Shown piece by piece: positions 7,396-17,015 of a stretch of DNA of 64,000 bases. The notes beneath the pieces were generated by a model. It saw nothing but the letters and a program-made list of their open reading frames with translations, had not been told where the DNA came from and made no database searches. How positions within the stretch are numbered: position 1 is the stretch's first letter; each line of letters opens with the position of its first letter. The position numbers and the translations under genes are program-made. The stretch spans positions 124,001 through 188,000 of the forward strand of contig NZ_RFFH01000004.1 in assembly GCF_003696265.1 (NCBI RefSeq), read 5' to 3'. The DNA is from Nocardia stercoris (GTDB lineage: Bacteria; Actinomycetota; Actinomycetes; Mycobacteriales; Mycobacteriaceae).

Positions 7396-8628
7396 CTAAC
7401 CCGAAACCTTGCGTGCCGGTACGTTTTCGGCGACGAATCGCTCCAGCAGATCGACGGTCTTCGGCGCACCGTCGTCTTCGAAATCGACCGCGAACCGTGC
7501 GGCCCGCTCCGCGCATTCCGGCGCGAGCACTTCTTCGAGCGCCGCGGTCATGGTGGCCGCGGACAGCCGCGAAAAGCTCATCACCGCACCGATCTTCAAT
7601 TCCCGCAGGCAATGACCCCAGTACTTCTGGTCGCCCAGGAACGAGCACACGACCGAGGGAACCCCGGCCCGCAATGCCGCGGCGGTGGTACCGGCGCCGC
7701 CGTGATGTACGACGGCCGCGCAGCGGGGGAGCACCGTCGCGTGATCGACGCTGCGCACCATGGCCACATCGCCGGAACAGGTGTCCTCGACCTCGTTCCA
7801 GCCGCCGACGAACAGCATCCGGCGGCCGAAGCGGCGGCACGCGGTCTGGATCTGGTCGACGGTGGCACCCAGATCCGGGATCGGCATCGAGCCGAAACCC
7901 ACATAGACCGGGGCGGAACCGGCATCGAGCCAGCGGGTGAGTTCGGTGTCCTCGTCGGCGACCCGATATCCGGCCGGCGGGGTCACGAATCCGACGAAGG
8001 GATTGCGGCCGCCCCATTCCTGGCGCAGCCCCGGAAACAGTTTGTCGTCGTAGACCTGGATGGCGAGTTCGGCCGGTGCGGGCCGCCCTGCCTCCAGCCG
8101 GTCGACCTGTCCCTTGATGTCCAGCGCTCGCACACCCAGGCCCAGCTTCCAGGCCGCCTTGTTCAGCGCGCCGGGAATTCGGGTCCCGAAGTCGTTGGGC
8201 AGCACGGCAACTGTGCGGCTGGGCCGGACCGGATAGAAGTGCAGTACCGCGAACGCGGGGGCGCCGATCCGGGCGGCGACACCCCGCGCCACCTCCTCGT
8301 CGACGAGTCCGCCGACGACCAGATCCGCGTCCGAGTCGAGTGCCAGCAGATCGGCGGCCATGGTGTCGAAGCCGTGATGGGATTGTTCGCGCAATGACCG
8401 CAGCCGCGCGATCGGACCGACATTGCCGATTTCGGTGTCCGAGTGCAGCGAGACCCGGGTGTCCATTCCGCAGCCGGCGGCGGTCACACCGTTCTCGGCG
8501 GCGAATTCGACGAAGTTCGGCGGAACCGCGAGTTGAACCTCGTGCCCGCGACGCATCAACTCCTTGGCGACCAGGACGCCCGGTTGTACGTCACCTCGGC
8601 TGCCGCCGAATACGAGCAGTGCTTTCAC
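7396..8628 (-). CDS. UDP-glycosyltransferase-like (GT1/MGT family) enzyme
   Basis: A 410-residue GT-B glycosyltransferase of the actinobacterial group that decorates lipids, sterols and natural products (as in mycobacterial glycopeptidolipid synthesis). The N-terminal acceptor domain begins with the family GGSRGDVQP (residues 8-16). The C-terminal nucleotide-sugar domain has VYVGFGSMP and the signature HHGGAGTTAAALRAGVP with the donor-binding His. It is full length for the family. It is convergent with the lcpR-peptide unit and divergent from the molybdenum hydroxylase genes. Acceptor and sugar cannot be told from sequence alone. Confidence 0.88.
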   Translation of the reverse strand: MKALLVFGGSRGDVQPGVLVAKELMRRGHEVQLAVPPNFVEFAAENGVTAAGCGMDTRVSLHSDTEIGNVGPIARLRSLREQSHHGFDTMAADLLALDSDADLVVGGLVDEEVARGVAARIGAPAFAVLHFYPVRPSRTVAVLPNDFGTRIPGALNKAAWKLGLGVRALDIKGQVDRLEAGRPAPAELAIQVYDDKLFPGLRQEWGGRNPFVGFVTPPAGYRVADEDTELTRWLDAGSAPVYVGFGSMPIPDLGATVDQIQTACRRFGRRMLFVGGWNEVEDTCSGDVAMVRSVDHATVLPRCAAVVHHGGAGTTAAALRAGVPSVVCSFLGDQKYWGHCLRELKIGAVMSFSRLSAATMTAALEEVLAPECAERAARFAVDFEDDGAPKTVDLLERFVAENVPARKVSG

Positions 8629-8797
8629 TGTTCCCCACCTTGTCGGGTGCTATCGAAGAGAGCGTCCGCGCTGCTCAGAGCCCTCCCGGCCAGTTCCCAG
8701 GCCAGCGTGAACTCTACTACTGCCGCCGTTGCCGCGCCGGAGTGCGGCCACCTCGATCCGGCCCCGGATGGGCATCAATCGCAGCAATTCATAGCGG

Positions 8798-8826
8798 TTG
8801 ACAATAACTCGCGGCGAATGCAATCC
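8798..8826 (+). promoter_or_regulatory. Candidate promoter for molybdenum hydroxylase genes
   Basis: A perfect TTGACA (8798-8803) is followed after 17 bases by CAATCC (8821-8826), a poor -10 match. It lies about 100 bp upstream of the first gene of the xanthine-dehydrogenase-like pair. The remaining intergenic DNA (8629-8797) shows no other clear signal. Confidence 0.35.
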
Positions 8827-8922
8827 TGATTCATTGCCGCGGTGACGTGCCTGTCGTTGCCGCTCTGTCGAATTGCGGCGATCTGCCGCGCAGCATCCGG
8901 TGACGAGTCCGCGGAGGCTCGG

Positions 8923-9744
8923 ATGGATCTGAACACCGTCGTCGACGTGATCCGCCGGCCGCCCGCCCGGCCCGGCGCGGACTGGCAGATCGGCGACACC
9001 TGGCTCGCCGGCGGAACCTGGTTGTTCTCCGAGCCGCAGCCCACCGTCCGTCGGCTGATCGACCTCACCGGACTCGGCTGGCCCGCCCTCGTGCCCGGCG
9101 AGCACGGACTCGAGATCGGCGCCACCTGCACGATCCAGGAGCTGTACGACTTCGTGCCACCCGGTATCCCGCCGGGCAGCGGCCTGTTGCGCACCTGCTG
9201 CGAGGCACTGCTGGCCTCGTTCAAGATCTGGCACGCCGCGACGGTCGGCGGCAATATCTGCCTGTCGTTGCCCGCCGGGCCGATGATCACCATGACCGTC
9301 GCCCTCGACGCCACCTACCGGCTCTGGTCCGTGGACGGCAGCGAGCGGACCGTCACCGCGCGCGAGTTTGTGCTCGGCGATCACGCGAACGCGCTGCGGC
9401 CGGGGGAGATCCTGCGCAGCGTGCACATTCCCGCCTACGCGCTACGCAAGCACGTCACCCACCGCCGGTTCACCCTGACCCGGCTGGGCCGCTCCACCAT
9501 CTTCCTGGTCGCGACCCGGACACCCGGCACGCACGATCTGGTCCTGACGATCACCGCGGCGACCACGCGCCCGATCGTGCTGGCCTTCGACCGAGTGCCC
9601 GACGCCGAAACCCTGCGCGCCCGGATCGACGGGATACCGGCCGAACTCTGGTTCGCCGACGCCAACGGCACCCCGGCACACCGCCGGCATCTGGCCGAGC
9701 ACTACGCGGAGGAGATCCGGCTCGAACTCGGAGGCACCCGATGA
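8923..9744 (+). CDS. Molybdenum hydroxylase FAD-binding subunit
   Basis: A 273-residue FAD-binding medium subunit of the xanthine dehydrogenase/CO dehydrogenase family, which passes electrons from the iron-sulfur clusters to the final acceptor. Recognisable points are the AGGTWL loop near residue 28, LEIGATCTIQEL (family LRIGA type) near 65, and TVGGNIC near 107 in the second FAD-binding segment, followed by the CO_deh_flav_C-like tail. The start at 8923 has GGAGG six bases upstream; the frame remains open upstream but without a better signal. The stop overlaps the next start as ATGA, so the two subunits are translationally coupled. Confidence 0.85.
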   Translation: MDLNTVVDVIRRPPARPGADWQIGDTWLAGGTWLFSEPQPTVRRLIDLTGLGWPALVPGEHGLEIGATCTIQELYDFVPPGIPPGSGLLRTCCEALLASFKIWHAATVGGNICLSLPAGPMITMTVALDATYRLWSVDGSERTVTAREFVLGDHANALRPGEILRSVHIPAYALRKHVTHRRFTLTRLGRSTIFLVATRTPGTHDLVLTITAATTRPIVLAFDRVPDAETLRARIDGIPAELWFADANGTPAHRRHLAEHYAEEIRLELGGTR

Positions 9745-12455
9745 CCTACACCGTCAACGGCAAGACCTTCTCCCAGGAGCCGCGCCCCGGTCAGTGCCTG
9801 CGGACCTTCCTGCGCGACCTCGGCTGGTTCGGGGTCAAGAAGGGCTGCGATGCCGGCGACTGCGGTGCGTGTTCGGTCTGGCTCGACGGCCGCCCGGTGC
9901 ACAGTTGCGTCACGCCGGCGTTCCGCGCCGACGGCCACGAGATCACCACCATCGAGGGGCTCGGCTCGCCGGAGGACCTGCATCCGATGCAGCGGCAGTT
10001 TCGCGACGCACCGGGCTTCCAGTGCGGATTCTGCACCCCGGGCATGATCATGACCTGCGCCGCGCTGACCGACGGGCAGCGGGAGGACCTGCCGCGTGCG
10101 TTGCAGGGAAACCTGTGCCGCTGCACCGGATATCGGGCGATCGAGGATGCGGTCGCGGGCCGGGCGGCGGTCGAGGAGGCGACACCGGGCCGTGCGATCG
10201 GCACCAGCGTCGGCGCGCCCGCCGGGACCGCGGTGGTGACCGGGCAGGCCGAGTACACCATGGACGTCGCGCTGCCGGACCTGCTGCACATCAAGGTGCT
10301 GCACGCGCCGCACGCCCACGCGCGCATCGTGTCGATCGACAAGTCCGCGGCGCTGGCCGTTCCCGGCGTGCATCGGGTGTACACGTGGGAAGACGTGCCG
10401 CGCAAGCTGTTCACCACCGCGGTGCACACCGACCATCTCGTCGACCCCGACGACACCTACATCCTCGACAACGTGGTGCGGTTCGCCGGCCAGCGGGTGG
10501 TCGCGGTGCTCGCCGACACGGTCGCCGCCGCGGAGGAGGGCTGCCGTCGGGTCGTCGTCGAATACGAGGTGCTGCCGGCGGTTTTCGATCCCGAACAGGC
10601 GATGGAACTCGACGCGCCGCAGCTGCACGGATCCGGTGACCCGTTCGCACCCGACCCGGTGCACAACATCCTCGTCGAGGTGCACGGCGAAATCGGCGAC
10701 ATCGCACAGGGATTCGCCGACGCCGAGGTCGTGCACGAGGGCACCTACCACTCGCCCCGGGTGCAGCACGCGCATCTGGAGACGCACGGTTCGATCGCGT
10801 GGCTGGCCGAGGGCCGGCTGCACGTGCGGACCAGCTCGCAGTCGCCGTGGGTCTGTCGAGGCAAGCTGGCGCACCTGTTCGGCCTGCGACCCGATCGGAT
10901 CCGGGTGTACTGCGAACGGGTCGGCGGTGCGTTCGGCGGCAAGCAGGAGGTGCTCAGCGAGGACCTGGTGGCGTTGGCGACCTTGGATACCGGCCGCCCG
11001 ACCTGCTGGGAGTACACCCGCGAGGAGGAGTTCACCGTCGCACCCACCCGGCATCCGATGAAGATCACGGTGAAGCTGGGTGCGCGCGCCGACGGGACAC
11101 TCACCGCCGTGCAGGTCCGCACGGTGTCCGACACCGGCGCCTACGGCAACCACGGTGGGGAGACGCTGTTCGCCGGCGGTTCCGCGATCGCGGCATATCG
11201 TTGTCCCAACAAGAAATTCGACGGCTATGTGGTCTACACCAACACCCTGCCCGCCGGCGGGATGCGCGGGTACGGCATGACGCAGCCGGTCTTCGCCATG
11301 GAGTCGGCGATCTGCGAACTGGCGGTCGCGCTGGGCATGGATCCGGCGGAAGTGCGGCGCCGCAATATCGTCCGGCCCGGCGACGCGCTGCTGGCGTACG
11401 CGGACGAGGCCGACGACGTGTCGTTCACCGAGGACGGGCTGGGCGCGTGCATCGACCGGGTGGACGCCGCGCTGCGCGCACATCCGAACGAGTATGCGCT
11501 GGGCGAGGATTGGCTGATCGGCCACGGCACGGCCGCGTCGATCCACGAGACCGCGCCACCGACCGAACACATCTCGGTCGGTCTGGCCACCCTCGGCGAC
11601 GACGGCGTCTACGAGATCGCCGTGGGCACAGTCGAATTCGGTGAGGGCACCTCGACCGCGCACGTCCAGATCGCCGCACACGAACTCGGCACCACCCCCG
11701 CGCGGATCAGGTTGGTGCAGGCCGATACCGACCGCACCCGGTTCGATACCGGGGCGTTCGCCAGTGCGGGACTGTTCGTCAGCGGCAACGCGGTCGAGCG
11801 CAGCGCCGCCGCGCTGCGCGACCGGATCCTGCGCTTCGCCGCCGCGTACACCGGGGTGAGCCCGGCGGAATGTGCCCTCGCCGACGACGTCGTCCACTGC
11901 GGCGGCACCCGGATCCCGCTGACCGAACTGGCTGCGGCGGTACGACTTCGGGGCACCCGGCTGACCGAGTCGCGCAAGGCCTACGGGTCGCCGCGCAGCC
12001 TGTCCTGCAACGCGCACGGTTTCCGGGTCGCGGTGCATCGCGTGACCGGCGAGATCCGGATCCTCTACAGCGTGCACGCCGCCGATGCCGGGGTCGTCGT
12101 CAATCCGCAGCAGGTACGCGGCCAGATCGAGGGCGGTGTGGTCCAAGGGCTGGGGTTCGTGCTGACCGAACACCATCTGATGCGGGACGGTGTCGTGACC
12201 AATCCGGCGCTGCGCACCTATCGCATCCCGGCCTACGCCGACGCGCCGCGCACCGAGGTGCTCCTGGTGCACTCGACCGATTCGGCAGGCCCCGTGCGCG
12301 CCAAGGGAATCGGCGAATCCTGTATCAACCCGGTCGCACCGGCACTGGCCAACGCGGTGTACGACGCGACCGGTGTCCGCTTCCGCGAGCTGCCGCTCAC
12401 ACCGGACCGGATCTTCGCGGCCCTGAACTCGATCCGGCTGACCCCGACCGGCTGA
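9741..12455 (+). CDS. Molybdenum hydroxylase, fused 2Fe-2S and molybdopterin subunits
   Basis: A 904-residue protein joining the small iron-sulfur subunit and the large catalytic subunit of a xanthine-dehydrogenase-like enzyme. All eight cluster cysteines are present: Cys36/41/44/56 for the plant-type cluster and Cys95/98 with Cys126/128 (NLCRCTGY) for the second. The molybdopterin domain starts near residue 155, contains RVGGAFGGKQE and GGMRGYGMTQP, and ends with KGIGES, whose Glu is the expected catalytic base. With the coupled FAD subunit it forms a complete two-gene enzyme. Such enzymes hydroxylate N-heterocycles, purines or aldehydes; the substrate here is unknown. Maturation genes are not nearby. 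Confidence 0.9.
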   Translation: MTYTVNGKTFSQEPRPGQCLRTFLRDLGWFGVKKGCDAGDCGACSVWLDGRPVHSCVTPAFRADGHEITTIEGLGSPEDLHPMQRQFRDAPGFQCGFCTPGMIMTCAALTDGQREDLPRALQGNLCRCTGYRAIEDAVAGRAAVEEATPGRAIGTSVGAPAGTAVVTGQAEYTMDVALPDLLHIKVLHAPHAHARIVSIDKSAALAVPGVHRVYTWEDVPRKLFTTAVHTDHLVDPDDTYILDNVVRFAGQRVVAVLADTVAAAEEGCRRVVVEYEVLPAVFDPEQAMELDAPQLHGSGDPFAPDPVHNILVEVHGEIGDIAQGFADAEVVHEGTYHSPRVQHAHLETHGSIAWLAEGRLHVRTSSQSPWVCRGKLAHLFGLRPDRIRVYCERVGGAFGGKQEVLSEDLVALATLDTGRPTCWEYTREEEFTVAPTRHPMKITVKLGARADGTLTAVQVRTVSDTGAYGNHGGETLFAGGSAIAAYRCPNKKFDGYVVYTNTLPAGGMRGYGMTQPVFAMESAICELAVALGMDPAEVRRRNIVRPGDALLAYADEADDVSFTEDGLGACIDRVDAALRAHPNEYALGEDWLIGHGTAASIHETAPPTEHISVGLATLGDDGVYEIAVGTVEFGEGTSTAHVQIAAHELGTTPARIRLVQADTDRTRFDTGAFASAGLFVSGNAVERSAAALRDRILRFAAAYTGVSPAECALADDVVHCGGTRIPLTELAAAVRLRGTRLTESRKAYGSPRSLSCNAHGFRVAVHRVTGEIRILYSVHAADAGVVVNPQQVRGQIEGGVVQGLGFVLTEHHLMRDGVVTNPALRTYRIPAYADAPRTEVLLVHSTDSAGPVRAKGIGESCINPVAPALANAVYDATGVRFRELPLTPDRIFAALNSIRLTPTG

Positions 12456-12465
12456 GGAGCCCCCG

Positions 12466-13425
12466 ATGCCGTCCGGCGCCCCGGCCGACCACGCCGCCAC
12501 CGTCATCATCGGCGAGCAGGTGCGGCCCGGCTGTGAAGCCGCATTCCTGTCCTGGCAGCACGAGCTGAACAGCGCCGCCGCGCGGTATCCGGGATTCATT
12601 GCCGCGCACGTCGATCCGCCGACGCCCGGCCGGGCGCAGTGGTCGACGATCTACCGCTTCGACTCGATCCCGAACCTGCGCGCCTGGATCAACAGCGCCA
12701 CCCGGCAGGATAGTCTCGCCGTGGGCCGGCGCTACCTCGAGGGCCTGCCCACCCAGCAGATCGTGACCGGTGACGCCGCGCCGCCCGACACCCTGGTCAC
12801 CACCGTGGTGACCCACCGGGTGCCACCGGAGCAGGTCGCGGAGTTCCTGGACTGGCAGGAGCGGCTCCGCTCGGCGGAGAGCAGCTTTCCCGGCTTCCGG
12901 GGCTCGGAGATCTTCCGCCCGGTCGCCGGGGTCCAGGACGAGTGGACCGTGCTCTACCGCTACGAAACGGCCGCCGACCTGGACCGCTGGCTGACCTCGG
13001 CGCAGCGGCAGCGGCTGCTCGACCAGGGGAAGCGGTTCAGCGACTTCCGGCTGCGCACGATCGACGACTCGTTCGGCAGCTGGTTCGTGTTCGACGAGAA
13101 CGGAACCCGAGAGCAGCCGCCGTCGCGGGTCCGAACCTCGATCGCGGTGTGGGTCGGCCTGTATCCGACGGTCGTACTGCTCACCCTGGCCATGACGCCC
13201 GAACGGTTCCCGCTGTGGCTGGGGATGTTGATCGGAAATCTGTTGTCCAGCTTCGTCATGACCTACGTGACGATGCCGCTCTACGTGAACCCCTTGCTCG
13301 GCCGCTGGTTGCAACCGTCGGCCGAGTCGTCCGGCGTGCGCGGGGCGCTGCTGATCGCCGCGGTGATGGCGTGCTGGACGGTGCTGTTCTGGCTACTGAC
13401 CGCGGTGCTCTGGCATCTCGGATGA
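12466..13425 (+). CDS. Tandem antibiotic-biosynthesis-monooxygenase domains with membrane tail
   Basis: A 319-residue protein beginning 10 bp after the molybdenum hydroxylase, probably co-transcribed. Two copies of the ABM ferredoxin-like fold are visible: residues about 12-100 (GEQVRPGCEAAFLSWQHEL ... STIYRFDSIPNLRAWI) and about 108-200 (THRVPPEQVAEFLDWQERL ... TVLYRYETAADLDRWL). The pairs align clearly, showing an internal duplication. The last 100 residues hold three predicted membrane helices (about 225-245, 248-268, 290-315). ABM domains act as small cofactor-free oxygenases or lyases; membrane-tethered tandem versions are usually of unknown function. Confidence 0.8.
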   Translation: MPSGAPADHAATVIIGEQVRPGCEAAFLSWQHELNSAAARYPGFIAAHVDPPTPGRAQWSTIYRFDSIPNLRAWINSATRQDSLAVGRRYLEGLPTQQIVTGDAAPPDTLVTTVVTHRVPPEQVAEFLDWQERLRSAESSFPGFRGSEIFRPVAGVQDEWTVLYRYETAADLDRWLTSAQRQRLLDQGKRFSDFRLRTIDDSFGSWFVFDENGTREQPPSRVRTSIAVWVGLYPTVVLLTLAMTPERFPLWLGMLIGNLLSSFVMTYVTMPLYVNPLLGRWLQPSAESSGVRGALLIAAVMACWTVLFWLLTAVLWHLG

Positions 13426-13459
13426 GGGCCGCCGACCGCGGCCGCGTGGGCGGATTGTG

Positions 13460-13488
13460 CTGACGTTCGTCCTGATCGGCACTACACT
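13460..13488 (+). promoter_or_regulatory. Candidate sigma-70-type promoter for WS/DGAT gene
   Basis: CTGACG (13460-13465) and TACACT (13483-13488) are spaced by 17 bases, about 180 bp upstream of the acyltransferase start. This leaves a long leader with no other recognised element. Confidence 0.45.
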
Positions 13489-13666
13489 CGTACCCACGTC
13501 GACGCCCTGGACCTGCAGCGTCGGGTTCGGCGTCGATCGAATCTCCGCGCCCGTGCCGCGATGCACGGAAATCGCACACCCAGGTACGCCACGACCGGCG
13601 GGCGCGGCTTCGGCTGCGCTCGTTCGGGCGCGGGTTCCGATACCGAGACCCATCCCGGGAGGGATC

Positions 13667-15160
13667 ATGAGCTCGACGACAACCTACGACCGGCAGCTCG
13701 GTGTCCGGCTGCTGACTCCGGGCCAGATGCTTTCGGCCCCAGACGATTCCACGGTGGACATGTGGGTTCCCGCGACGCGCACCGAAGCCCCGCCGCGGCA
13801 GCTCAGCCCGCTCGACCGCCAGATGCTCGACGTCGAAACCGACACCACCCCATTACATGTCGGCGCGCTGGTGCTGCTCGACTCCGCGGCCGCGGAACGC
13901 CCGCTGGACGTGGTGTCGCTGCGCCGGTTGTTCGCCCGCCGCCTGCACCGGATTCCGGCGCTGTGCCGTCGGCTGCGCACGGTACCGCTCGGCCTCGACC
14001 AGCCGTATTGGGAGACCTGCGGCACCGTCGATCTGAGCTACCACATCCGCGACGTGCGCCTGCCCGACGGTGCCGACGACCGGCAGGTCGCCGACTACGT
14101 GGCTAGACAGCACGAGGCGCCGCTGGATCGGAGCCGGCCGATGTGGGAATGCCGGCTGCTGTCCGGGCTTTCCGGCGGGCGACAGGCCGTGTACATGAAG
14201 GTGCACCACGCGGTGATCGACGGTGTGTCCGGCGCCGAGATCATGGGTGCCGTGCTCGACGCCGACGCGACGGGTACGCCCACGCTGCCACCGGCGGGTG
14301 CCGTGCCCCAGGATCGAGCCCCCGGCCTCGCGACGATGCTCGCACGCAGCCTGACGAACGTGGTCGAGCGCCCGGGCGCCGGGATCCGCTCGCTCCTGAG
14401 CGCGGTACCCGCGCTGCTGCGTTCGGTCGACGATCTGCGGCAGCGGCACCCGGATGTGCCGTTCAACGAACCGAATACGGCGGCACGCAGTTTCGCCTTC
14501 GTCTCGTTGCCGCTGGACCAGGTCAAGGCGGTCAAGAATACTGTCGGCGGGACGGTCAACGACGTCGTGATGACCCTGTGTGCCACGGCCGTCCGGCAGT
14601 GGATGCTCGACCGCGGGATCGCCGCCGACCGGCCGCTGCTCGCCGCGATCCCGGTATCGGTGCGCACGCCGGAGGAGTTCGGGACGGCGGGAAACCGGTT
14701 CTCGGTCATGCTGAGCACGCTGCCCACCGACGAGGCCGATCCGCGGCACCGCCTGAAGCTGATGCACGAGAACATGGTGACGGCCAAGGCCCACTTCCGT
14801 TCGCTGCCACCGGACATCCTGCACCAGGCCGGGGCACTGCTGACCCCGCTGCTGCACGGCCTGCCGACCCGTGGCCTGCTGCGCGCCGCCGCCTCGAGCC
14901 TGCCGCTGGTCAACCTGCTGGTGTCGAACGTTCCCGGGCCGCAGATCCCGCTCTACCTCAACGGAATTCGAGCACTGGGCAGCTACCCGGTCTCGGTCCT
15001 GACCCCGCTGTCGGGCGGCATGAACATCACGGTCATGTCCTACGACGGCCACCTCGACTTCGGCATCATCGCCTGCCCCGACACGGTCCCGGACATCGAC
15101 CGCATCGCCGCCGGTCTGAAACAGGGCCTAGCCGAACTGTCCCGAACCTCGGCCGGCTAG
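13667..15160 (+). CDS. Wax ester synthase/diacylglycerol acyltransferase (WS/DGAT)
   Basis: A 497-residue acyl-CoA-dependent acyltransferase that makes triacylglycerol or wax esters as storage lipid at the membrane face. The catalytic motif HHAVIDG is at residues 180-186 in the expected HHxxxDG form. The conserved N-terminal LSPLDRQML (46-54), the mid-domain NDVVMTLC and the late SNVPGPQIPLYLNG are all present. The length fits the family. The ATG follows GGGAGGGATC; the frame is open 70 codons upstream, but with no start of similar quality. These enzymes are multicopy in mycolic-acid actinomycetes, which supports the taxonomic guess. Confidence 0.93.
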   Translation: MSSTTTYDRQLGVRLLTPGQMLSAPDDSTVDMWVPATRTEAPPRQLSPLDRQMLDVETDTTPLHVGALVLLDSAAAERPLDVVSLRRLFARRLHRIPALCRRLRTVPLGLDQPYWETCGTVDLSYHIRDVRLPDGADDRQVADYVARQHEAPLDRSRPMWECRLLSGLSGGRQAVYMKVHHAVIDGVSGAEIMGAVLDADATGTPTLPPAGAVPQDRAPGLATMLARSLTNVVERPGAGIRSLLSAVPALLRSVDDLRQRHPDVPFNEPNTAARSFAFVSLPLDQVKAVKNTVGGTVNDVVMTLCATAVRQWMLDRGIAADRPLLAAIPVSVRTPEEFGTAGNRFSVMLSTLPTDEADPRHRLKLMHENMVTAKAHFRSLPPDILHQAGALLTPLLHGLPTRGLLRAAASSLPLVNLLVSNVPGPQIPLYLNGIRALGSYPVSVLTPLSGGMNITVMSYDGHLDFGIIACPDTVPDIDRIAAGLKQGLAELSRTSAG

Positions 15161-15242
15161 GCGGGTTCATCGAATATGGTCGGCTGTCGGTTGCCTTGCG
15201 GGGCACCGCTGTTCGCTGTGTTCGAAAGGAAATACCCGCTCG

Positions 15243-16241
15243 ATGAAGAGATCGATGCGCGCGATCGGCATTCTCGCGATCGCCGCCACCACGGTGGTGC
15301 TCGGCACGGGATCCGGCGCCGCGACCACCCTTCCGGCTCCTGGCTGGGCCTTGACGAACATCAACATCGGGTCGGTGACCTCGACCGGGGCGGGCGTGAC
15401 CATCTACGTCCTCGACGGCGGAATCGACTTCGGCAACCCGGATTTCGGTGGCCGGCCCTCGCTTGCCTGGGACTATTCCGGTGACCCCACCACTCCGCCC
15501 GGCACCACCGTGGAAGCGGACGGCAAGACGATCGACGGCCACGGCAACGCGATGGCATCGCTGGCCGCGGGCACGAAATGGGGTGTGGCGAAGCAGGCCA
15601 CCATCAAGGACGTGAAGGTCGAAGCCTGCGAATGTCCCGATGCCGGAAGGATGATCGCGGGCATCGACTTCGTCGAGAGCGACGTCGCGGCGCACAACCT
15701 GCAGAACAAGGCGGTCGCGGTCATCTCGTCGAATTGGTACGGGACGCAGGACGACATCAAGAACGCCGTGAACGGTCTATGGGCCGCAGGCGTTTTCGTG
15801 GCGGTATCGTCGGGCAACAACCAGTCGGTGCTGATGACCGACAACGCCTGCTCCTGGCCCCCGGCGAACGCGGCCGGTGCCGTGGTCGTCGGAGCCAGTG
15901 ACGTGAACAACGACGAGGCGTACCAGGAGGCGGTCCGAGCCGACGACGGTTCCACCATCCATTGGGACTCGACCTTCGGCCCCTGCCTGGACATGTTCGC
16001 CCCGGGCGTTCAGGTCCCGGCCGATATGGTCGGCGGCGGCGACGAACTGGTCAACGGCACCTCCTTCGCCGCACCCCTGGTGGCCGGCGCCGCCGCGCTC
16101 TACCTGTCGAAGTTCGGCCCCACCCCGCCCGCCACGGTCAAGTCCTGGCTGCTGGCCCACGCATCCGCCATGCACACCACCCAACAGAGCTGGATCTTCG
16201 GCCCCACCCCGACCAAGCTGCTCAACCTCAGCGGCCTCTGA
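15243..16241 (+). CDS. Secreted S8 (subtilisin-like) serine protease
   Basis: A 332-residue exported subtilase. A signal peptide covers residues 1-27, with an AXA-like cleavage near GSGAA. The catalytic triad is intact: Asp58 in VLDGGID, His100 in DGHG, Ser274 in NGTSFAAP, with Asn192 (SSGNN) as the oxyanion residue. The chain is short and goes almost directly from signal to catalytic domain, with no inhibitor I9-type propeptide visible, which is unusual for this family. Four or five cysteines in the mature part could form disulfides. It stands alone between the acyltransferase and an SRPBCC gene. Confidence 0.9.
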   Translation: MKRSMRAIGILAIAATTVVLGTGSGAATTLPAPGWALTNINIGSVTSTGAGVTIYVLDGGIDFGNPDFGGRPSLAWDYSGDPTTPPGTTVEADGKTIDGHGNAMASLAAGTKWGVAKQATIKDVKVEACECPDAGRMIAGIDFVESDVAAHNLQNKAVAVISSNWYGTQDDIKNAVNGLWAAGVFVAVSSGNNQSVLMTDNACSWPPANAAGAVVVGASDVNNDEAYQEAVRADDGSTIHWDSTFGPCLDMFAPGVQVPADMVGGGDELVNGTSFAAPLVAGAAALYLSKFGPTPPATVKSWLLAHASAMHTTQQSWIFGPTPTKLLNLSGL

Positions 16242-16469
16242 TCCAGGTCCCGTCGCGGAACTACAGTGATACGTCGGGCTACAGCCCAGGAATGGAGCCA
16301 AGACATCGTCGATTACTGCGACGTACTCTTGCCGCAGCTCACACACGCATTCTGAGCTGAGTCTCGTCGCGATAGCCGGCCCGGGCTTCCAGGTGTCGTG
16401 TTTCTCCAAGAGGTGGGCTGCTCAACGGCATAGCGTGGGTGTCACTCCGATGACGAAAGGCGGTTCCGG

Positions 16470-16916
16470 ATGCCCGGCTTCCCCGACGCTGTTGCCAGTA
16501 CGACCGTTGCGAGCAGTCCCACGCGCGTGTGGGCGGCGCTCACCGATCCGGAGCAGATCGCGCAGTATTTCTTCGGCACCCGCGTCGTCACCGATTGGCA
16601 GGTCGGTGGGCCCATCACCTGGTCCGGTGAATGGCAGGGGCATCGGTACGAGGACCGTGGCCGGGTGCTGGAAGTCGACCCACCGGTCCAGCTCGCCGTC
16701 ACGCACTACAGCCCCCTGACCGGGTTGCCGGACGTGCCGGAGAACTATCACACCGTCACGTGGACGCTCACCCTCGAATCGGGTGGCACCGAGGTCACCA
16801 TCCGGCAGGGCAACAATCGGAGCGAGGCCGACGTGGCGGAATCGGAGAAGACCTGGAACATGGTGCTGGCGGAGCTGAAACTGTTTCTCTCCGAGGAGGG
16901 TCGGGGCTCGGACTGA
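16470..16916 (+). CDS. SRPBCC (AHSA1-like) domain protein
   Basis: A 148-residue START-fold protein of the AHSA1 group. The pattern SSPTRVWAALTDPEQIAQYF (residues 15-34), GEWQGHRYEDRGRVLEVDPP and the C-terminal helix EKTWNMVLAELKLFL are typical. These small hydrophobic-pocket proteins are usually of unknown ligand in actinomycetes. The start ATG matches the family N-terminus. The 228 bp upstream (16242-16469) holds no gene that I can support. Confidence 0.85.
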   Translation: MPGFPDAVASTTVASSPTRVWAALTDPEQIAQYFFGTRVVTDWQVGGPITWSGEWQGHRYEDRGRVLEVDPPVQLAVTHYSPLTGLPDVPENYHTVTWTLTLESGGTEVTIRQGNNRSEADVAESEKTWNMVLAELKLFLSEEGRGSD

Positions 16917-17015
16917 CCCTCGTACTGTGCGAATGCCTGCCCGCCCGACCGGCCGCGGCGAACCGGCCGATCGGGTCGGCGCCGCGGCTCGGCGGCACCG
17001 GCGGTCAGGCGACGG

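Noticed and set aside
9702..12599. A 965-residue open frame on the minus strand opposite the molybdenum hydroxylase
   Set aside because: It is the antisense shadow of a high-GC gene whose plus-strand product has all expected cofactor motifs; the antisense protein has no recognisable domain and very biased composition.
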